This document shows positions 14,251 to 18,882 of a DNA stretch of 18,882 nucleotides, one piece after another. Position 1 is the stretch's first letter, and every line of letters starts with the position of its first letter. The translations under genes and the position numbers were made by a program. Below the pieces are notes generated by a model, which did no database searches, was not told where the DNA came from, and was given only the letters and a program-made list of their open reading frames with translations. The DNA is from Syntrophaceae bacterium UBA1163 (GTDB taxonomy: Bacteria; Desulfobacterota; BSN033; UBA1163): NCBI GenBank assembly GCA_002311635.1, contig DBZJ01000148.1:1-18882 (forward strand). The letters are read 5' to 3'.

Positions 14251-14613
14251 TTAAAAAATTAAACCACTTGTTCTGGCAGCCTCGGCTAATGCCTTAATCC
14301 TGCCGTGATAGAGATACCCGCTTCGATCAAAAACCACCTTCCGAATTCCCTTGTCCAGGCACTTCTTGGCAATCAGTTCTCCAACTTTCTTTGCAGCCTC
14401 CACGTTCCCCGGGTAGCGGAAACTTCCTTTCAGCTCCGGGCTCATGGTGGAGGCACTCACGAGGGTTTTCCCTGACGCATCCTCAACGGCCTGAGCGTAG
14501 ATATGCTTCAAACTTCGGAAGACATTGAGGCGAGGGCGCTCGGAAGTTCCAACGACATGGCTCCTCACTCTCTTTTTCCTTTTCAATCTGGCCAACTTCT
14601 TTCTGTCTTTCAA
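14251..14613 (-). CDS. rplR: 50S ribosomal protein L18
   Basis: L18 binds 5S rRNA in the central protuberance. [35 protein letters not shown] and [20 protein letters not shown] identify it. The start is uncertain because there is no ATG. TTG at 14613, with GAGG 6 bases upstream, gives 120 residues, the family length, and is preferred. TTG at 14658, overlapping the rplF stop as TTGA, gives 135 residues, and a GTG at 14625 gives 124. Apart from the start it is entirely regular. Confidence 0.93.
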   Translation of the reverse strand: MKDRKKLARLKRKKRVRSHVVGTSERPRLNVFRSLKHIYAQAVEDASGKTLVSASTMSPELKGSFRYPGNVEAAKKVGELIAKKCLDKGIRKVVFDRSGYLYHGRIKALAEAARTSGLIF

Positions 14614-14654
14614 GGTGGTCCTCACTGTCCCGCTTTGTGGGGCGGGTTTATTTA

Positions 14655-15191
14655 TCAAGCCTTGGTCTTCCCGACCTTCTTGCGGATTCGTTCACCGAGA
14701 TATCGTATCCCTTTTCCCTTATAAGGTTCGGGTGGTTTGATCGAACGAAGCTGGGCAGCGACGATTCCTACTTGCTGTCTGTCAATCCCTTTCACCGTGA
14801 GGAGGGTCTGTTTTTCTATCTCCACTTTGATTCCCTTAGGAACGGGATAGAGGATAGGGTGCGAATACCCCACGGTCAGCTTGAGGACGGTTCCCTGGAG
14901 ATCCGCACGGAAACCCACTCCTACGATCTCAAGCTTTTTTTCAAATCCCTGGGTGACCCCGGTGATCATGTTGGCGATCAGGCTCCGCATCAAACCTTGA
15001 AGCGCTCTGGTGGTTCGCTGGTCATTGGCGCGGTTAACGACAATCTTTCCCCCGTCCACGGAGACGGAAATACCCTGAGGGAGTGGATGGGCGAGAAGAC
15101 CTTTGGGCCCGGTCACCTCAACTTTGGAGGGGTCGCAGGCGACCTTTACTTCCTTCGGCGTGGCAATGGGCATCCTTCCAATACGAGACAT
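14655..15191 (-). CDS. rplF: 50S ribosomal protein L6
   Basis: L6, 178 residues, binds 23S rRNA near the sarcin-ricin loop. [19 protein letters not shown] starts the first of two similar domains; [20 protein letters not shown] and the C-terminal [20 protein letters not shown] are diagnostic. The ATG at 15191 has GAGG 6 bases upstream; the frame is open to 15230 through repeat sequence only. The 127-base spacer to rpsH holds a heptamer palindrome. Confidence 0.97.
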   Translation of the reverse strand: MSRIGRMPIATPKEVKVACDPSKVEVTGPKGLLAHPLPQGISVSVDGGKIVVNRANDQRTTRALQGLMRSLIANMITGVTQGFEKKLEIVGVGFRADLQGTVLKLTVGYSHPILYPVPKGIKVEIEKQTLLTVKGIDRQQVGIVAAQLRSIKPPEPYKGKGIRYLGERIRKKVGKTKA

Positions 15192-15200
15192 CTTATACCT

Positions 15201-15316
15201 CAAATCCCAAATTCCAAACGCGAAATTCAAATGACCAAAAGAATCACTTCGATATTTCGAATTTCGGTCATTGGAATTTGTTTGGCACTTGGTGCTTGTG
15301 ATTTGGTGCTTATTAA
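15201..15316. repeat. Period-7 palindromic repeat in the rpsH/rplF spacer
   Basis: Left arm: six 7-base units of the word CAAATxC (CAAATCC 15201-15207, CAAATTC 15208-15214, on to 15242). Right arm: units of the word TTGGxxC (TTGGCAC 15282-15288, TTGGTGC 15289-15295, on to 15316). The region between carries GGTCATTGGAATTTG, which pairs with left-arm bases. It fills nearly the whole spacer. Confidence 0.85.
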
Positions 15317-15318
15317 CG

Positions 15319-15717
15319 TTACCAAACGTAACATAAAACCTCTCCGCCCACGTCGGCCTTTCGGGCAGATTTATCCGTCAGGATTCCCTTCGAGGTGGAG
15401 AGGATCGAAAATCCTAACCCGCTCATGACAGAGGGGATGCTGTCTTTTCCCACGTAGATCCTCCGTCCGGGTCTGCTGATCCGCCGGAGGTGAATGACTT
15501 CCTTTCGGCTGGCGTCATACTTGAGAAAAATTCGTATCATCTCATGCTGGTGATCATCCGCGACGACTTTGAAGTTTTTAATGAACCCTTCCTGCTTTAA
15601 AATTTTCGCGATCTCTCGTTTTGTTTTTGAGGAAGGGATATCCACCTTTTCGAATTTCGCTTTAGACCCGTTGCGAATTCGTGTAAACATGTCGGCTATC
15701 GGATCGGTCATGGACAT
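15319..15717 (-). CDS. rpsH: 30S ribosomal protein S8
   Basis: S8, 132 residues, binds 16S rRNA early and in E. coli represses the spc operon. [17 protein letters not shown] at the start, and [20 protein letters not shown] at the end, with [10 protein letters not shown] between. The ATG at 15717 has GGGG 5 bases upstream and matches the family; a GTG two codons earlier is unlikely. It lies 16 bases after rpsN. Confidence 0.97.
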   Translation of the reverse strand: MSMTDPIADMFTRIRNGSKAKFEKVDIPSSKTKREIAKILKQEGFIKNFKVVADDHQHEMIRIFLKYDASRKEVIHLRRISRPGRRIYVGKDSIPSVMSGLGFSILSTSKGILTDKSARKADVGGEVLCYVW

Positions 15718-15733
15718 ACTCACCCCGCAACTT

Positions 15734-15919
15734 TTACCAACTGGATTTGATCATCCCGGGGATTTCGCCTCGGGAAGCATATTTTCTTAAACAGAGTCGG
15801 CACATGTTAAATTTTCGATAATAGGCCCTTGGCCTTCCACAGAGGGGACATCGATGGTACTCTCGCACTTTAAATTTCTGCGGCCTTTTTGCCTTGTTCA
15901 TCAACGAAAGTTTCGCCAA
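15734..15919 (-). CDS. rpsN: 30S ribosomal protein S14 type Z
   Basis: The short zinc form of S14, 61 residues, in the head of the 30[21 protein letters not shown], then a zinc site of Cys24, Cys27, Cys40 and Cys43 (CPLCGR and CRLCLR), ending [11 protein letters not shown]. The start codon is TTG at 15919 with GGGAGG 5 bases upstream. The preceding spacer holds the clearest heptamer palindrome of the window. Confidence 0.97.
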   Translation of the reverse strand: MAKLSLMNKAKRPQKFKVREYHRCPLCGRPRAYYRKFNMCRLCLRKYASRGEIPGMIKSSW

Positions 15920-15940
15920 TTTTTCCTCCCTAAAATCCCT

Positions 15941-16010
15941 GTTAGAGGATTGAGGTTAGAGGTTGGAGGCAACAAAGAATTTGCCTCAGGCCTACAGCCT
16001 CAAACCTGTT
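15941..16010. repeat. Period-7 palindromic repeat in the rplE/rpsN spacer
   Basis: Left arm: four 7-base units of the word GTTxGAG (GTTAGAG 15941-15947 and 15955-15961, GTTGGAG 15962-15968) and a fifth, divergent one. Right arm: GCCTCAG 15983-15989, GCCTACA 15990-15996, GCCTCAA and ACCTGTT to 16010. GGAGGCAA on the left pairs with TTGCCTC on the right. It fills most of the 96-base spacer. Confidence 0.9.
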
Positions 16011-16015
16011 GCGTA

Positions 16016-16555
16016 TTAATTTCTGAAGGGCATCCCCAGCAGCCTCAGCAGTTCCTTACCCTCTTCATCCGTCTTGGCCGTAGTTACAATGACAATGTTC
16101 ATCCCTTTTACCTTGTCAATTTTATCATAATGAATTTCCGGAAAAATCAGTTGTTCACGAATTCCAAGAGCATAATTCCCCCTGCCGTCGAAGGACTTTC
16201 CAGAGATACCCTTGAAGTCCCTCACTCTCGGGAGAGCGACATTGACCAGGCGATTGAAAAATTCGTACATCCTCTCTTTCCGAAGGGTGACCATGCATCC
16301 AATCGGCATCCCCGTTCTCAATTTGAACTGGGCAATCGATTTTTTTGCCTTGGTGATGACGGGCTTCTGTCCTGTGATCTGGCTGATCTCTTGTGCCGCA
16401 GAGTCAAGGATTTTTATGTTCTGGATGGCCTCCCCCAATCCCATGTTGATCACGATCTTCTCGAGCTTAGGGACTTCCATCCGATTCTTGTAATTGAACC
16501 GCTTCATCAGCGCAGGGACTGCTTTTTCCTGGTAGACCTCTTTTAATTTAGCCAT
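16016..16555 (-). CDS. rplE: 50S ribosomal protein L5
   Basis: L5, 179 residues, binds 5S rRNA and touches P-site tRNA and S13. [20 protein letters not shown] at the start, [31 protein letters not shown] and [19 protein letters not shown] are all typical, and the end is [11 protein letters not shown]. The ATG at 16555 has AGGT upstream, 8 bases after rplX. Length is standard. Confidence 0.98.
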   Translation of the reverse strand: MAKLKEVYQEKAVPALMKRFNYKNRMEVPKLEKIVINMGLGEAIQNIKILDSAAQEISQITGQKPVITKAKKSIAQFKLRTGMPIGCMVTLRKERMYEFFNRLVNVALPRVRDFKGISGKSFDGRGNYALGIREQLIFPEIHYDKIDKVKGMNIVIVTTAKTDEEGKELLRLLGMPFRN

Positions 16556-16563
16556 TCGATTAC

Positions 16564-16893
16564 CTACTTATCCAAAAGTTCCCCACATTTCCGGCATAAC
16601 CGCGCCTTCTTTCCATCTTCCGTCACGCGGTGTCCGATTCGAATGGGTTTATTGCATTTTTCACAGAGGAGCATCACATTGGAGAGATGGAGGGGGGCTT
16701 CCTTTTCCAAAATACCTCCCTGTCGCTGTTGCCCGTGAGGGCGAGAATGCCTTTTGACGAAATTGATTTTTTCAACCAGCACCTTCTCCTTCTCGGGGAG
16801 GACTCTCAGGACACGGCCGCTCTTCCCCTTTTCCCTTCCGGTAATGACCATGACCAAATCGTTCTTCTTGATGTGGTATTTTGGAACGATCAT
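16564..16893 (-). CDS. rplX: 50S ribosomal protein L24 with zinc ribbon
   Basis: L24, 109 residues, starts 50S assembly near the tunnel exit. The KOW motif is [32 protein letters not shown] and HLSNVMLLC follow. Cys77, Cys80, Cys100 and Cys103 form two CxxC pairs, a zinc ribbon found in many but not all bacterial L24. The ATG at 16893 has GAGGG upstream, 58 bases after rplN. Confidence 0.97.
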   Translation of the reverse strand: MIVPKYHIKKNDLVMVITGREKGKSGRVLRVLPEKEKVLVEKINFVKRHSRPHGQQRQGGILEKEAPLHLSNVMLLCEKCNKPIRIGHRVTEDGKKARLCRKCGELLDK

Positions 16894-16951
16894 TTCAAAT
16901 CCCTCTCATCCTTACACCTGCTCCCAGTGGGGCAGGAGGGGTATCACGCTT

Positions 16952-17320
16952 TTAGAGAACCTCCGGAGCCAAGGAGATGATCTTCATAAACCTCTTGGCC
17001 CGAAGTTCCCGGGCAACCGGACCGAAAATTCGGGTTCCCACAGGATCTCCCTGGGGATTGATGAGGACAGCGGAGTTGTCGTCAAACTTGATGTAGGAAC
17101 CGTCGGGACGTTTCACCTCTTTCCTCGTCCGGACAATGACAGCACGAGCGACATCCCCTTTTCTAATCTTGGAATTGGGAAGAGCATCTTTGACGGAAAC
17201 AACAATGATGTCTCCCAAGGTGGCATACTTCCGACGGGTGCCGCCGAGGACTTTGATACACCCCAATCTCTTGGCTCCCGAATTGTCGGCGACCTCGAGA
17301 ATACTCCGCATCTGAATCAT
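16952..17320 (-). CDS. rplN: 50S ribosomal protein L14
   Basis: L14, 122 residues, at the subunit interface with L19 and 16S r[52 protein letters not shown] and [20 protein letters not shown] are diagnostic. The ATG at 17320 has GGGGAG 7 bases upstream and gives the exact family length; the frame stays open to 17398 through the heptamer repeat only. Confidence 0.98.
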   Translation of the reverse strand: MIQMRSILEVADNSGAKRLGCIKVLGGTRRKYATLGDIIVVSVKDALPNSKIRKGDVARAVIVRTRKEVKRPDGSYIKFDDNSAVLINPQGDPVGTRIFGPVARELRAKRFMKIISLAPEVL

Positions 17321-17342
17321 GATCCACTCCCCTTCGAGAGTA

Positions 17343-17413
17343 GAAAGTGGAGAGTGGTTGGTGGAAAATGATTTCTTGAACCCACCTTCAACTTCCACAT
17401 TCGACTTTCCATT
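17343..17413. repeat. Period-7 palindromic repeat in the rpsQ/rplN spacer
   Basis: Left arm: four 7-base units of the word GxxxGTG (GAAAGTG 17343-17349, GAGAGTG 17350-17356, on to 17370). Right arm: four units of complementary character (CTTCAAC 17386-17392, TTCCACA 17393-17399, on to 17413). The arms form an imperfect hairpin between the rpsQ stop and rplN. Confidence 0.85.
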
Positions 17414-17418
17414 TGTAA

Positions 17419-17676
17419 TCAGGCGGCCCGCTCAAGGACCTCCTTGACACGCCACCGTTTCTCTTTGCTCAGCGGACGGGTCTCGATCAGCAGAACCTTG
17501 TCTCCAATATGACATTCATTCTTTTCGTCGTGGGCCTTTACTTTCGTCCTCTTCCGGACATATTTCTTATAAACAGGGTGAAGGACGAGACGATTGACCA
17601 TGACCACAACGGTCTTATCCATCTTATCGCTCGATACCACGCCCGATAACGTTTTTCGCTTGCCTCTCTCTCCCAT
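17419..17676 (-). CDS. rpsQ: 30S ribosomal protein S17
   Basis: S17, 85 residues, binds 16S rRNA early in assembly. [40 protein letters not shown] and [20 protein letters not shown] follow the family closely. The ATG at 17676 is 5 bases after the rpmC stop; its AAAGGAA lies inside the end of rpmC, about 11 bases away. Confidence 0.97.
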   Translation of the reverse strand: MGERGKRKTLSGVVSSDKMDKTVVVMVNRLVLHPVYKKYVRKRTKVKAHDEKNECHIGDKVLLIETRPLSKEKRWRVKEVLERAA

Positions 17677-17681
17677 GGGTC

Positions 17682-17882
17682 TTATTTTCCTTTGCTCAGA
17701 GTCTTCTCCTTAAGGATCGTTTTCAATCGAGCGATATCCCGTTTGACCTGAGGGATTCGCATGACATTCTCCAACTGTCCTGTGGCGTGCTGGAAGCGAA
17801 GATTGAAGAGCTCCTCACCCAGTTCCTTCTCTTTCACGAGTATCTCCCCTTCGCTCAGTTGGCGAAGGTCTTTTGCCTTCAT
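17682..17882 (-). CDS. rpmC: 50S ribosomal protein L29
   Basis: L29, 66 residues, two helices near the tunnel exit, part of the docking site for SRP and trigger factor. [39 protein letters not shown] and [15 protein letters not shown] are typical. Its ATG overlaps the rplP stop (ATGA at 17882-17879), a translational coupling seen widely. Confidence 0.97.
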   Translation of the reverse strand: MKAKDLRQLSEGEILVKEKELGEELFNLRFQHATGQLENVMRIPQVKRDIARLKTILKEKTLSKGK

Positions 17883-18295
17883 AGATGGCTCCCCCTCATG
17901 ATGAACTTTGTATGGAGCGGCAATTTATGGGAGGCCAGAAGGAATGCCTCCCTGGCCCTCTCTTCAGGCACCCCCTCCATTTCATAAAGAATTCGTCCGG
18001 GCCGGATGACGGCCACCCAGTCTTCAGGGGTGCCCTTTCCTTTTCCCATCCGGGTTTCTGCGGGCTTTTTGGTAATCGGCTTGTCTGGGAAGATGCGAAT
18101 CCAGATCCGGCCGGTGCGCTTGATAAATCGGGTCATGGCAATTCGTGCGGCCTCAATCTGACGGGCAGTCAACCAGCCACATTCCATGGCCTGGAGTCCG
18201 AAGTCGCCAAAGTTGAGGCTGCTTCCACGGGAGGCCACCCCCCTTCTCTTTCCCTTTTGTTGCTTTCGATACTTCGTTTTCTTCGGCATCAACAT
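17879..18295 (-). CDS. rplP: 50S ribosomal protein L16
   Basis: L16, 138 residues, helps position A-site t[22 protein letters not shown] at the start, [39 protein letters not shown] and the ending [11 protein letters not shown] are diagnostic. The ATG at 18295 has AAGGTGA 8 bases upstream. Unusually it is 132 bases after rpsC, a spacer filled with a heptamer palindrome; in most bacteria the two genes nearly touch. Confidence 0.98.
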   Translation of the reverse strand: MLMPKKTKYRKQQKGKRRGVASRGSSLNFGDFGLQAMECGWLTARQIEAARIAMTRFIKRTGRIWIRIFPDKPITKKPAETRMGKGKGTPEDWVAVIRPGRILYEMEGVPEERAREAFLLASHKLPLHTKFIMRGSHL

Positions 18296-18318
18296 AATGA
18301 ATCACCTTAAATAAAATG

Positions 18319-18430
18319 CCAAATTCCAAAATCCAAATGCCAAAGGAATGTCAAATGGTTTAAATGTCAAACGGTCTTTCCTTTGAACTTTAGATTCTAT
18401 TTGAACTTTGAACTTGGTCATTTGACATTA
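18319..18430. repeat. Period-7 palindromic repeat in the rpsC/rplP spacer
   Basis: Left arm: four perfect-phase 7-base units of the word CCAAAxx (CCAAATT 18319-18325, CCAAAAT 18326-18332, on to 18346). Right arm (about 18380-18430): units such as TGAACTT. An exact 11-base inverted repeat, AATGTCAAATG (18347-18357) and CATTTGACATT (18419-18429), closes the palindrome and overlaps the rpsC stop codon at 18428-18430. Confidence 0.85.
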
Positions 18431-18882
18431 GGCTGCGCGTTCTTCTCCCTCTCTCGTCGGAAAGACCTCCCCCTTGAAGATCCAAACCTTTACACCGATA
18501 ATCCCGTAGGTCGTTTTGGCCTCGGCGAGGCCGAAATCGATATCCGCCCTGAGAGTATGAAGGGGGACTCGACCCTCGCGATACCATTCCCTACGGGCCA
18601 TTTCCGCTCCTCCCAATCTTCCGGCGCAAGCGATCCGGATTCCCTTTGCACCGAGTTTGAGCGCAGAGGTCACGGCCTTCTTCATCGCCCTTCGAAATCC
18701 AACCCGTCTTACCAACTGCAAGGCCACATTCTCAGCCACCAATTGGGCATCAATCTCTGCCCTCTTGACCTCCTGGATATTGATAAAAATTTCTTTGCCG
18801 GTCATCTTCTGGAGTTCCTTTTTCAGGTTCTCCACCTCCGCTCCCTTTTTCCCGATGATGATGCCGGGCCGGGCGGTGTAGA
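18428..18882 (-). CDS. rpsC: 30S ribosomal protein S3 (partial, N-terminus outside the window)
   Basis: S3 lies at the mRNA entry site of the 30S. The window holds the last 150 or so residues: [20 protein letters not shown] is the KH domain GxxG loop, then [40 protein letters not shown] and [20 protein letters not shown] from the C-terminal domain, ending at EERAA. The start lies beyond 18882. The stop codon is within the terminal inverted repeat of the heptamer palindrome. Confidence 0.97.
   Translation of the reverse strand, partial: YTARPGIIIGKKGAEVENLKKELQKMTGKEIFINIQEVKRAEIDAQLVAENVALQLVRRVGFRRAMKKAVTSALKLGAKGIRIACAGRLGGAEMARREWYREGRVPLHTLRADIDFGLAEAKTTYGIIGVKVWIFKGEVFPTREGEERAA

Noticed and set aside
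14637..15428. Plus-strand open frame of 263 codons over rplF and rpsH
   Set aside because: It is antisense to two clear ribosomal protein genes, with no signature or ribosome site.
15941..16010. CRISPR-like array in the heptamer spacers
   Set aside because: Units are 7 bases and contiguous with no unique spacers between them; no cas gene is in the window.

Overview
The window is most likely from a Desulfobacterota (deltaproteobacterial) or closely related bacterium of medium GC. The basis is the gene order of the ribosomal operon, the alpha-subunit N-terminus ([11 protein letters not shown]), and S5, S8 and L6 sequences that read like that group. This placement is an inference from recalled family sequences; no search was run.

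Right part (7230-18882, all minus strand): a nearly continuous S10-spc-alpha ribosomal superoperon, transcribed right to left: rpsC (partial at the window edge), rplP, rpmC, rpsQ, rplN, rplX, rplE, rpsN, rpsH, rplF, rplR, rpsE, rpmD, rplO, secY, adk, infA, rpmJ, rpsM, rpsK, rpsD, rpoA, rplQ. It ends in a good rho-independent terminator at about 7170-7197. The genes make the 30S/50S proteins, the Sec translocon pore, adenylate kinase, IF-1 and the RNA polymerase alpha subunit. Zinc-binding forms of S4, S14, L24, L36 and Adk are all present. There is no methionine aminopeptidase gene between adk and infA. Five genes appear to start with TTG and one with GTG, most behind strong ribosome binding sites.

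The most unusual structure is in the spacers of this operon. Seven of them (rpsC/rplP, rpsQ/rplN, rplE/rpsN, rpsH/rplF, secY/adk, rpmJ/rpsM, rpsM/rpsK) hold degenerate repeats of period exactly 7 bases. Each spacer uses its own heptamer word, and five of the seven are built as a left arm plus a complementary right arm, so they form long imperfect palindromes. A different palindromic element lies inside rpmD and extends L30 by about 48 residues.

Left part (1-7170): small transcription units. A SIR2-type deacylase (minus) is divergent from an exported two-PRC-barrel protein (plus) that ends in a strong terminator. Next come a 65-residue histidine-patterned helical protein (plus) and a converging pair of a PcaD-like enol-lactone hydrolase and a ferritin-like diiron protein (minus). 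A CsoR-family regulator, a CopZ-like metallochaperone and an FmdB-type zinc ribbon protein (plus) follow; a promoter and a CsoR-type operator can be read in front of the regulator. Then come three different two-hairpin palindromic repeats in about 550 bases, an ABM/YgiN-type monooxygenase (minus), and an epoxide hydrolase with a PaaI-like thioesterase (minus). Metal and redox handling is a loose common theme; no biosynthetic pathway is complete here. No rRNA, tRNA, CRISPR, IS transposase or prophage gene is visible, and no gene-free stretch exceeds 300 bases.
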